Positions 1-9,220 of a stretch of DNA of 64,000 nucleotides are shown here, one piece after another; positions within the stretch are counted from its first letter, which is position 1; the number at the start of each line of letters is the position of its first letter. The position numbers and the translations under genes are program-made. The notes under the pieces were generated by a model. The model did no database searches, had not been told where the DNA came from, and was given only the letters and a program-made list of their open reading frames with translations. Source of the stretch: Tribonema minus (Eukaryota; Sar; Xanthophyceae; Tribonematales; Tribonemataceae); assembly GCA_017506865.1 (NCBI GenBank), contig JAFCMP010000113.1, positions 868,001 through 932,000 of the forward strand. The letters run 5' to 3'.

Positions 1-548
1 CATCTGATCTTTGCACAATGATGTTTGCTTTGAAAAGCCAGAAGACCCTGTCATGCAAAGAGGTATCGCATGCAAGCGCCAGGCACATTGTGCCCACAAC
101 GACGATGAGCGCGCTTCACTGAACAAGGGGAGGTGTTCAAGTCACAACTTCAGCATATGACAAGGTTCGCAGCGATGGCCATTCATGGCTTACAAAGTTG
201 AAAAACAGATATGTCGTGCATTGCAGCGCGCAACGCTCCTGTGCCACCCCATTGCCCTGCGTGCATCGTCCGTCAAACAACACACAGAGCGTGTTATGGC
301 TCACGAGACAAGCGACACGGTCGCCCTACGCTGCATGCTCTGTGTGGGAAATACGGTTTCAGTGCTCAACATCTGAGCGTCTGTACACTTCAGCGGCAAT
401 AATCGCCGCTGATGGGAGTGGCACCAGCCAGCAACTTCAACTTGCATGTGTATCCCCACGCACACACGACCACAACCAATACATACAACACAGCCGGGGA
501 TACGCGCGCGCGGGCGCGCCGCTGCAGCCGCGGCCGCCGCAGCGGCCT
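1..548. other. Intergenic sequence downstream of PDCD5
   Basis: No reading frame here has a recognisable product or credible splice signals. The part nearest 549 is rich in GCC/GCG triplets and would be the 3' untranslated region of the minus-strand PDCD5 gene. I see no repeat or RNA gene. Confidence 0.5.
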
Positions 549-2840
549 CTACCCCAATAGGTCGTCGTCGTTGTCGTCGTCACTGTCGCCGATGTTGCGC
601 CGCCGCCGCATGGTGACCTTGGTCTTCCTCTCCATCTGAGCGCTGACACCCTCGAGCATCTGCACGAACTGCTCCTGCGACACCTTCCCTCCAAGCTTGC
701 CCTGCTTGGCGGCGGAGATGAGCATGTCCTCGAGCGCGCGCGCCTTGTCCTTCTTCACCATGGCAATGTTGTTGAGCCGCTCGCGCGCCTCCGGCATCAT
801 GATCTGGTCCAGTATGCTCCGTCTTTGGTCCTCCATGGCCGCCTCCTGCGCAGCGGCGCGGCGGTGGTACACATTGAGACACGTTCAAACCGACACATGC
901 AATGCAGATTCCGTACAGTGAGCTTAGATACCATTACGGTGGCACTGTTTGACTCGAGGCCAATGACTGCAGCAGCGGCGACCACGGTTATTGGTCGAAG
1001 GCACTTGCGGCTAACCATCCGTTGTCACCTAGAGCTCAACGATCTTGTTGATTCGTTTTTCATTCATCTGGGCTTTTCGCGCCCTGAGCGAGAATTAATA
1101 GAAAGTACACAGGGTTGGGGTTAGCAAGGGTGTTGAAAACGCGCACAGCGCGTTCACAGGAGCGCGATAGGTGAGTTTGTGCGGGAAAGGTTGTGGGCGC
1201 TGTCGTGAAAGGACGGTAGAGCATTGTGGTATGTAACGTTGGTGTGTAATTCGCCTGCTACTTGCTGTGTGTACCTGCAGGATGGGGGCGTCTGCGCCCC
1301 GCGCTGTCAGAGGACAGGCTGGAAGAATTCGAGGTGTTGTTTTTTTTGCACTTCCAATACCAGCGTCAATAACTACAGGTATTTTAGAATTTTCAATAAT
1401 AATTTGAATATTTGAAACATTTTTTATACCTTGGCCAGATCCTATAGGAGAACCTAAAGGCACGACAGAAACGGTCGTAAATCTTTTAAAAAAGGCCAAT
1501 ATTTTAATTTTCTAAAGCTTCAGCGTATTCACCATCGGACTGAGCAGACATTCCATCTTTATAATAAGAATTCTTGCAACAGATAAAAAAATTACCCTAG
1601 TTCGACAAGAACTAATTCCTATTTTGGAGATAATTGCACCGACAAAGCAAAAAGGATACTATCATCGACTATGCGTACACTACGCATGAATTATCCGCCG
1701 AGTCTCGCGTTCATAGCGACGTTGTGACCACAATGACCGTCCCAAGTGTTTAACTCGAAGAGCATGTACAGCAAAATGGTCTGTTTTGAGGGTCTCGATT
1801 TGTAGCGAGACCAGTGCTGCCAAGGTTCATGCACTGGGACCTTGCCATGGCTGCTTGCACACCGCGGGACCAGGAGACCAGTTTGCCGTCCATTGTGTGC
1901 AGCAGTTTCAGCAAAATACTTCAGTACCCCTGTCAATGCTCCTGCATGACAAATTGCTGTGAAGGTCCATTAGTCATGCAAACAAGCATGAGTCGAGCAC
2001 CTGACACCGCGCATACGCTTGCAGTTGGCCATATCTATGTACGAAATGCAAAGGAAGAACAGATTATGGACCCACGCCCAACCACAGGAAAGAGTGGCCT
2101 GGTGGTACGACATCAGCTTTGATTACATTGAAGGAAACACCAGAGGGCAGCAATGAGCGTCGCACGTAAAGGTCCATGCAATGGCTGGTGAAGACTTCTT
2201 TTTAGGATCACACAGGCGGAAAGCTGTGAGACACTAGGAGAGATCAGGCACTTGGATCTGCTAACGCTTGGGTTGCATACGTGACAGAAGTTTGAAAACA
2301 ACAACAACGAAAACTCAGGCACACCCGTAGACTAAACTTGAGGGTGTTCAAGATCAAGGACGTCGATGCCTCCCTGCGTGCCAAGCAGCACTTGCTGATG
2401 GTCGAAAGAGTGCGTCGGTGCGATCATGCAACGGTGATATAACATAGAGTTCATTCGGTTTCATAAGACACTGCTGCCTACCACGTGCCTCTGCTCCAGA
2501 TTGCCAGCCTGTGTTTCATTGTGCTCTTTGAACTTGACTGAAGCGATGATTATTCATCGAAGGCCTGTAAAACTGGAATCGGAGCTAAGTTTACTGCTGG
2601 TCCAAATGGCTGGCAGCATCAGGCCAGCAGCATGACGAGGAAGTGGAAAATGCCGTGAGAAAGAAGAAACTGGAGTGGGCAAAACGCGCCGATTGGCGTT
2701 CAAGTAAGGCTGCTTTCATGTGACAGTTGTCAGGTGCTAATGAATTGTATTTGTACCTGTTGTGCCTTCTGTGCAGCGGCTTGGGGATCCATGCCGCCAC
2801 CACCCGCGGTGAACCCTTCCGGCAGCTCCTGCAAATCCAT
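549..2840 (-). CDS. PDCD5: PDCD5 / TFAR19-family protein, two exons
   Basis: Two exons on the minus strand, 2840-2757 and 845-549, joined phase 0 to phase 0, give 126 residues; human PDCD5 has 125. Exon 1 starts at the ATG at 2840 and ends CAG before GTACAA. Exon 2 begins after GCGCAG. Exon 2 carries the family core: a helix with RRSILDQIM, then [20 protein letters not shown], then [12 protein letters not shown], ending in a basic RRRRNI stretch and an acidic DSDDDNDDD tail. Family members are small helical DNA- and chaperonin-binding proteins of nucleus and cytosol, tied to apoptosis and to tubulin folding through CCT; that role is inferred from the family. The Gly-rich N-terminus is like that of algal and fungal relatives. 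The 1.9-kb intron holds a dispersed repeat and a plastid-derived insert. The donor is weak, but the phase match and length support the model. Confidence 0.88.
925..1068 (+). repeat. Dispersed repeat family A, copy 1
   Basis: About 130 bp here match, at roughly 85% by eye, the reverse complement of 4131-4268, and about 65 bp match the reverse complement of 55130-55196. The shared core runs from the CACTTGCGGCTAACC motif to TTGATTCGTTTTTCAT. This copy lies in the PDCD5 intron. The shorter tail motif TTGATTCGTTTTCAT also occurs near 12037 and near 6166. Family unknown. Confidence 0.7.
1346..1499 (-). pseudogene. thiG: thiG fragment (thiazole synthase)
   Basis: The minus-strand translation contains [14 protein letters not shown], then [14 protein letters not shown] and VIDAGIG. 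This is the conserved middle of ThiG, the enzyme that forms the thiazole ring of thiamine. Only about 50 residues remain of a protein of about 260. It is not expected to be functional. The A/T-rich codon use (ATT, AAA, TTT) is plastid-like and quite unlike its host region. Confidence 0.82.
1506..1569 (-). pseudogene. ycf3: ycf3 fragment (photosystem I assembly)
   Basis: The minus strand reads [19 protein letters not shown], followed by EN. This matches the first TPR region of Ycf3, a plastid-encoded photosystem I assembly protein. Only about 20 residues are present. The match stops at the junction with the thiG piece. The motif is short but very specific. Confidence 0.72.
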
Positions 2841-3196
2841 CGTGCCCTTCACCAGCTATAGCTGAAGACCCGCTGTTTTTCCAATACGATCTTCAAGGTC
2901 TAGTTTCTTAATTTAGCGCTTCTGTCAGACAGAACTCTTGCTTCTGGCAAGCACCAGTTTTGACACCACAGGGACACACACACACATCACCACCAGCGGG
3001 CAACCACAAAACTTCACCATCGTGTCCATTTCATGCTGTGTGATGCTGTCGCGTGTGCGCACACAAAACTCAGTTCGGCAGCAGCACACCAAAACCGCAG
3101 TCTGATGTGACATTGCCACCGTGCGCACACTCCCCCCCCCTCCCTCCCCCCTTCCCCCTCCATGCACAACCCCCCCGCCCCGCCCCCAAGCGCGTG
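2841..3196. other. Short intergenic spacer
   Basis: These 356 bp separate the end of the FAD oxidoreductase gene from the start of PDCD5, both on the minus strand. The spacer would hold the 3' end of the former and the promoter of the latter. It has a CA microsatellite near 2971-2989 and a C-rich block at 3131-3187. I recognise no promoter element. Confidence 0.5.
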
Positions 3197-6100
3197 TCAC
3201 CGCAGCGTCTCCAGATCCGACAGCAGCGTGCGCTTGAGAATGAGGAAGTCAAAAGGCGTGTAACCGAGCACCGCGTGCGTGGCGATCCACGCCGCGTCCA
3301 AGCCGCCCGCAAACGAGTTTTCGCACAAGTCAGCGCTCGCCAGGAACAGTCCCGGAACGTGCGTCGGCGCGCGCAGCCCCGGCGCCGCCGCGCGCGCGCA
3401 CGTCGCCGACAGGCCCGGCCGCAGCTCCAGCACCGCCTGCCGCGGCAGCAGCGCAGGCAGCAGCAGCGCTCAGTGAGACGGCAGCGGTGTGTGAGACGCA
3501 TGATGTGAGGCGATGCGCATGGGGCATGGCCACTCGCGCCGCAGCGCTTGGGGGGGCGCCGTTGCCGCGTGTTCCATCGGCGAGGGAGATGTCGCGAAAC
3601 ATGGTACGATTTCGCATAGGAATCAAACTTTAACTTCATTTATTCGCAGTGAAACCCTTTTGAGGAAGCTCTGCTCGAATTGACCTTCAACGTCATCTGC
3701 ATCTGTCATGTGGTGGGTGAGCTCGGAGTATCTTTCCTCGCACTGCCGAATCACAGCTCTTTATGACATGTACTGATGTGTACCAAGTATACTGCTCACG
3801 CGTGCATGCATGGTCCGCACCGCAATCTGCAGGCGCGCAAGCTGCTCTGCATGTGCGTGGCAGCATGTACTGCATCTGTCACTGGGGGTGTGCTGCACGA
3901 GTTGAGACGCTAACACCGTCTCATTCTCATTTCAGTATACTGACAGCTGTTGTGTGCCCGACCACATGTCACTTGCACAGCTGCAGTGAGGGGGTGGGGG
4001 CAACAAAGGAGTGACTTCAGTTGGTGCCCGCGTGTAGTGTTCCAATGTGCGTGCCTCGCAACGCCCTTGGCGTGCACTGCAGAACTGCCCAGTTGTTTGC
4101 TTGTAGGCTCACATGGTGCATCTACTACATAGGTTATATGAAAACGCATCAAAAGATCGTAGACCTCTAGGTGACAAGGGGAGGTTAGCCGCAAGTGCCT
4201 TCCACCAATAACCATGGTCGCCGCTGCTGCAGCAATTGGCCACGAGTCAAACAGTACCACCGTATCCACTAGTCAAAAAGACTTCTGTGTGCAAGCTTTT
4301 AGCGTTCGAGGCATACTACGACAGTTGTTGCAAGGACCTGCATTAGGCAGCGACCGCCCTGATGATCACACACTGTGACCACCTCTTCTCCACGCCGACA
4401 TACGGTGGCAACGCGCCAACGGCAGTGTTTCGACAGAGTTACAAGATCTGATGCTTGCTTCCAGACAAGTAAAGTTGCGTACATGCCAACGCTGACCTCC
4501 TCAGCGTTGACAACGCTGACCTCCTCAGCGTTGACATGCATATATATCACTACACAACGGCTACTTCCCGACAGGTACAACACAATGCATACATACCCTG
4601 ACCACCCGCTCTGCGCCCGCGTCGCCGCACAGATGTCATGCAGCCAAAGCTCGCTTCCGCACAACTGTATCTTCATCACATTACACACCAAACTTCAACC
4701 ACCTCCTCCTCAACGCTGGCGTGCACACACAACACAAAACCAACCGCTACTTGCCGACTCTTACTGTACAGTTACAAATACATACGTACCTCCACCACCT
4801 CCTCGGCGCCGCGCGTCGCCGGGTAGATCTCGTGCAGCCGCCGCTGCATGCGCTCCTTCATGCGGTCCTTTACGCGCTCCACCGCCGCGCCCGCCTTCAA
4901 CGCGTACACCAGCGGCGCCTCGCCGTCCGCCCCCGCCCCCCCCGCAGCAGCGCTCGCCGCACCCCCCGTGACAGCGCTCACCCCCCCCCCTGCGTTCGCC
5001 CCCGACCCCCCTGCGCCAGCGCTCAGCGTCCCCCCCGCGGCAGCGCTCGCGCGCAGCACGTCGTCCGGCAGCTCGCACGTGACGACGCACGCCGTGTGCG
5101 CGGACCACCAGCGCTCTGGGTCCTTGGCGCTGGCGAAGGAGACGCGCAGCCACTCCGAGTCCTGGTCGTGGTAGCGCTCGTGCGCGCGCGCCGCGCCGTC
5201 GTCGCGCACCTGCGCCGTGAAGGAGTTGAAGTTGAAGGACCGCACCGCGAAGCAGTTGAAGTTAGGAAGTGAGGAAGGCTCGATGTGCAATACATGTTTG
5301 TACGCTGTGCGCCACGCAGGGGTTGAAGTTCAAGAAGCGTGAGGAGAGTGAGGAAAGCTCTCCATGTGCTATTCATGCTGTGCGCTGTCGTGCAGCTCAC
5401 GTCATGCTGGTGGCGCTCGTAAACGCGCTGCGCCGTCGTCGCGGACCTGCGCGCCGCGAAGGAGTTGAAGTTGAAGGACCGTGCCTGGAGAGAGCGAGAA
5501 GAGCTCTCCATGCGCTATACATGCTGTGCGCTGTTGTGCAGCTCACGTGAAGCAGCTGACCAAAAAAAACATGTGCAGTGCACGCATGTGGTACGCTGTC
5601 GTGCAAGCTTACATCAAGTAAATGGTGCACGGGAGCTGAAGTTGCTCCTTCAAAAGGGCGCGTCAAACTCATATGAGGAATGATCCGACCGCGTGCAGCC
5701 GTGTAGCTCAAGGCAGGATGGTGCTGAATCGGAGTGTTCTGTGGACTGTGCTTGATTCACTGCCCATGATCCAGCTGTATGCAATCGTGCATGCCACGCC
5801 GACGACTGGGGCGATCAGTGCACATGGCAGCATCTTGAACACTGAGCACACGTGAATTGTCCAGTGCCCTGAGAGTCCTGATCGTGGCATTGTCAGCGCA
5901 GGCACCGACCGGGCCGTAATCGCGCACATGCGCACCCTTGCGTGCAAACAAGTTGAGATTCCATTGTGAGTCTCCAAGAGAGCGCCTCGTGTGTACTTTG
6001 AGCAACTGTCTGTGTTTCAACCACAAGATGTTGTGTGATTTGTGATCCAAGCATAAGATGTTTAGGGTCAGGGTTAGGGTTAGGGTAAGTGTAACAGACA

Positions 6101-8093
6101 GCATAACTAAGTGTCTGTGAATCAAGCATAAGATGACTTCTTGTCGCCTAGTTCTCTACAATATTTTGATTCGTTTCCATAGCACGTCGTGAAGTACGCA
6201 GCATCACCTGGGACAGATAACGCAACTAGACTAGTGTACCTCAAATACTGAGCACATGTGATTGCGCTTGCGCTGAAAACGGGCTCGCCGAAGTCAAATT
6301 TCAAGACAAAGGCTTTCTGTCGCCCTTACTTGATCGTAGACTTGCACGATACTTCAAGGTGGGTCTTCACCCCCTCCCCCCCCCCCCCCCCACCCCTCCC
6401 CAATAACACTTCGAGATCATCTCATCTTCAAGAGCATACATACCTGCAGGTAGTCTGCTGGCGTCGCGTCCAGCGCCTCGTCCCAGTTCCCCGCCAGCCC
6501 CACGCACAGGTGCAGCCGCGGCCGCGCCGCCCGCAGCGCTCCGAACCCCGCAGGAAACCGCCCGCCATGCGCCTTCGCATCGTCATCCGAGAGCAGCGTC
6601 TCGAACGTCTCGATGGCGCCGAGCGCGCTCACGACGCAGCCGCCCTCTCGCACGCGCACGCGCAGCTCGCCGCCCCCCCCTTCCCCCCCCCCTGTGCGGA
6701 GCGTCACCCCCGCCGCGCGCCCGCCCTCCGTGAAGACGCGCGCGTGCGGCGGCGCGCGCGTAAGCACGCGCCCGCCCGCGGCCTCCACCGCCGGCAGCAG
6801 CGCGGCGGCGACGGCGCGCCAGCCGCCGCGCGGGTAGTGCGCGCCGTCGAGGCTCTGCGCGACCTCGCGCACGTACGCGCCCGCGGCGACCTCCTCGTGC
6901 GGCAGGTTCTCCGTCGAGAAGAGGCTTATTAGCGCCGCGCGCAGCCCCGCCGAGTCCGTGACCTTGTCCAGCACCGCGGAGACGGGCTTGGACGCGAAGG
7001 ACGCGTACGCGTCGCCGGCGACGCGCGCGACGCGCGCCGCTGTCGCCGCGCCGAAGACCTTCTCCGTCGCGCTCGCGGCGGACGCGCCCGCGATGAGCAG
7101 CATGGACGCGAAGAACGCCTCGACGCGCTCGCGCTCCTCGGGGTACTGCGCGCACAGCGCCTCCTGCAGGCGTGCGCGGCCCGCGGGGTGCAGGACGACG
7201 CCGCCGCGCGCGCCGACGTGCACGACCTTGTGCACGCGCAGCCCGCCGCTGCCGCCCTGCGCGGCGCCGACGGGGAACCACTGCAGCGGCGGCGCAGACG
7301 GGTGCGCCGCGGCCGCGAGCAGGCGCGCGTAGCGCTGCACGGAGCCGACGGCGGGCGAGACGGTCTCGAACTCGTGCGTGCCGTCGCCGACGGTGACGAC
7401 GGCGGCGCCGCCGACGCGCGGCGCGCTCTCCAGCACGAGGACGCGCTTGCCGACGCGCGCCAGCAGCGCCGCCGTGAGCAGGCCCGAGATCGTGGAGCCG
7501 ATGACGATGACGTCGTACCCAGATTCGTCCAGCTTGGAGGGGTGGAATGGGTCCTCCAGGATGTCGCCGCCCTTTTCGAGGGGCTCCCGCGGGGTGAAGG
7601 GCTCGTACCCCCGAGGTTTGCGGGGCGCGTTCATGGCACGAAAGTACATGAAGGCGGCGATGCCGAGGAGCAGCGGGTGCATGCCGGAGAGTATGGCGAC
7701 GGCCAGTAGGATGCGCCCCAGCGGCTGCTTGGCCCGCGCCATCATGATGAGGGTCATGATGGTGCCCACCAGCGGCAGCGGCCTCCTCCCGAACAGGTGG
7801 AATTCTCTCCATGCCGCCCCCGCCACGGCCATGATCCATTGTACCGTCGGGTGCAGTATGAAATCTTTGAAGGGGCCGTAGTTTTCATCCAGCTCCCTCT
7901 CGAACCTGGCCGCGTTGGCTGCTGCCTTCGCTATAGACCAGACCTCCTTGGCTGCTCGCTGCAGCACAGGCGCCTCGGTCTGAGTGCGCAACTTCCAGTC
8001 CTTTCTGACGAGCTTTGCAAACTCCTCGCTGTGCTCCAGCAGCGTTTTGATGACGTCCTCCCCCACACCCGTCAGCTGCTGTCCCAAGCGCAT
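3197..8093 (-). CDS. RetSat/CRTISO-like FAD-dependent oxidoreductase
   Basis: Exons on the minus strand: 8093-6444, 5209-4790 and 3436-3197, all phase 0; together 769 residues. Residues about 100-152 look like two membrane helices. A FAD-binding Rossmann start follows at about residue 193 (YDVIVIGSTISGLLTAALLA, then VLVLE). Its glycine pattern is GSTISG instead of the usual GxGxxG. Exon 2 has WLRVSFASAKDP. Exon 3 has VPGLFLASADLCENSFAGG and GYTPFDFLILKR, the family's C-terminal FAD-contact region. Relatives are retinol saturases, carotenoid isomerases and phytoene-desaturase-like proteins; the substrate cannot be told here. The usual segment with a GTPLT-like motif between exons 2 and 3 is missing, so an exon in 3437-4789 may be unfound. 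Both edges of exon 2 are duplicated in the introns. It is divergent from BTA1. Confidence 0.8.
4131..4268 (-). repeat. Dispersed repeat family A, copy 2
   Basis: Inverted relative to the copy at 925-1068. Translated on the minus strand it reads GRHLRLTSPCHLEVYDLL; copy 1 reads [18 protein letters not shown] and copy 3 CHLRLTIPCHLELYNLLV, so the same frame stays open in all three. It lies in the intron after exon 2 of the FAD oxidoreductase. Confidence 0.7.
4488..4535. repeat. Tandem 24-bp hairpin repeat, two copies
   Basis: Two exact head-to-tail copies of a 24-bp unit. Each unit contains AACGCTGA, a CCTCC loop and TCAGCGTT, an 8-bp perfect inverted repeat. The adjacent 4550-4600 region is not part of it. 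It lies in the last intron of the FAD oxidoreductase gene. Confidence 0.85.
4575..4670 (-). repeat. Copy of exon 2 donor edge, FAD oxidoreductase
   Basis: A degenerate copy of the real exon 2 end at 4781-4860. Both carry a CATAC-TACC donor block followed by CCGCGTCGCCG and ATGCAGCC-type exon sequence. On the gene's strand it lies downstream of the true donor, inside the intron. Confidence 0.55.
5166..5550 (-). repeat. Duplicated exon 2 acceptor edge, FAD oxidoreductase
   Basis: The true exon 2 start (5209) with its acceptor and upstream intron, 5166-5320, is repeated at about 5405-5548. Shared blocks are the exon start (GTGCGCGACGACGGCGC versus GTCCGCGACGACGGCGC), the GGCGCAG/GCGCAG acceptor, the GAAGGAGTTGAAGTTGAAGG block and a CTCTCCATG-type block. 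On the gene's strand the copy lies upstream of the real acceptor. A further partial unit ends near 5600. Confidence 0.8.
6062..6087 (+). repeat. TTAGGG telomere-like tract in intron
   Basis: Three to four imperfect TTAGGG units (one is TCAGGG) in the first intron of the minus-strand FAD oxidoreductase gene. The coding strand therefore carries CCCTAA. Confidence 0.85.
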
Positions 8094-9220
8094 GGCTGCG
8101 TTTTGAGGTCAAGGTTCTGGATTGCACGACCACTGATCAATTCGCCAGCACACGCACAGCCTTCAGCAAGCAGCAGGCTAGGCAGGGCACCAGGTCCAGC
8201 TGCCAACGTCCAAGTGATGCATGGCCTTTGCCGCCAGCCGATCTGTGTGCGCGTGCTTTTTTGCTTTTTCTCAGCCAGAAGTTCAAGTTTGACTTGAAGT
8301 GTGACTTGAAGTGAAGTTTTGAGGTGAAGAAGTTGTGCAAGATTCGTTCTTGGCGTAAACATTCGGAGAGAGCCAATGGGTAGCGGATTGCGTTGGCTGG
8401 TTTGCCGGCAATGTTGGCCGTTCAAGAGCACAGTGGCTCCAAAGGTGGCGTTGCACTGCGGTTGCCAGCGACCAGGCTACAACACAGTGAAGCTCCAGCA
8501 GGAATCTGGTGAGTCGAGCGCCGCGTACTCGTCCGCTGCTCGCAGGCCGCCGCCGCGTGCTGTTGCTGTCGTACACCACAGATTCCGGCACGCTCTGCGC
8601 GTCGAACGGACAACCGCCGTTGCCGCAACACGATGCATCGGCAAGGCACCGCGCGGCCAGCTACTGCAATCGGCCTTGCCCGCTTTTGTAGCCTCGTTGG
8701 CACCTCAGGAGGCAATATGCTCTACAATTTCTGCTGAGTTTGACATTGCATCAACTGTGTGTCAGCCGTTGTGGCTATCTGCACTCGGCAAGGCCGTGTC
8801 TGCTGTATGTGAGTGATTGCGATGCTTAGTGAGTGGCGAGCGCACGCTGCCATCCACGATGCACAACTGGCAAAGATGCAGGGCTCCCTTGAATCCATGT
8901 GTGTACAGTATCTTGGGCAGAGCTTGACATTGCTTTCACACTGGCATGGCACAAGAAGCAAAGCACAGCTCCTGGCAGCAGCAGCTGCAGCAGTTAACCT
9001 CATGCGGCCTAGCATTCACAGTCATAGGGGCAGCCTCAGCCTGACAGCATCCAGAGGCACATCAGGGTCACCCTCTCAGTCACATCCCATCATCTAGATT
9101 GCATCGCCGCAGCCATGAACAGCGTGCATTGCAGATCCTCTCACCTCCCGCGCAAACCTCAACCCCCCCCCCACCCCCCCAACACCTATCCAGCAGCCAC
9201 CGCCGCCGCCCACTGCCGCG
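8094..9220. other. Divergent intergenic region (two promoters)
   Basis: This 1.1-kb region separates the divergent starts of the FAD oxidoreductase (minus) and BTA1 (plus), so it should hold both promoters. A run of alternating TTGAAG/TTCAAG motifs lies at 8280-8330. A C-rich block at 9160-9182 precedes the BTA1 start. Open frames at 8376-8816 resemble no known protein. No TATA box is evident. Confidence 0.5.

Larger units (their letters stand above)
1335..1665. other. Plastid-derived AT-rich insert (NUPT-like)
   Basis: This segment of about 330 bp is sharply AT-rich against GC-rich surroundings. Its minus strand encodes a stretch of ThiG immediately next to a stretch of Ycf3. Neither piece is complete and they abut around 1500-1506, so at least two plastid fragments seem to have been joined. 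The rest (about 1570-1665) has the same composition but I could not assign it. It lies inside the PDCD5 intron. Both genes are plastid-encoded in red-lineage algae, so transfer of plastid DNA to the nucleus is the simplest reading. Confidence 0.8.

Noticed and set aside
1346-1499. A working thiG gene
   Set aside because: Only about a fifth of the protein is present and it is joined to an unrelated plastid piece.
6062-6087. A chromosome end or subtelomere
   Set aside because: The tract has only a few imperfect units, and similar tracts are spread across the window inside genes.
6375-6391. The poly(C) run as a polypyrimidine tract
   Set aside because: The gene here is on the minus strand, so the run is G on the coding strand and lies near the donor, unlike the other poly(C) runs.
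6583-7839. A 418-residue minus-strand frame, Arg-rich
   Set aside because: It is the shifted-frame shadow of exon 1 of the FAD oxidoreductase in GC-rich DNA. The overlapping frame has a clear nucleotide-binding motif and membrane helices.
8376-8816. A plus-strand frame of 146 residues upstream of BTA1
   Set aside because: No similarity, no splice or start context that favours it, and it lies in an evident divergent promoter region.
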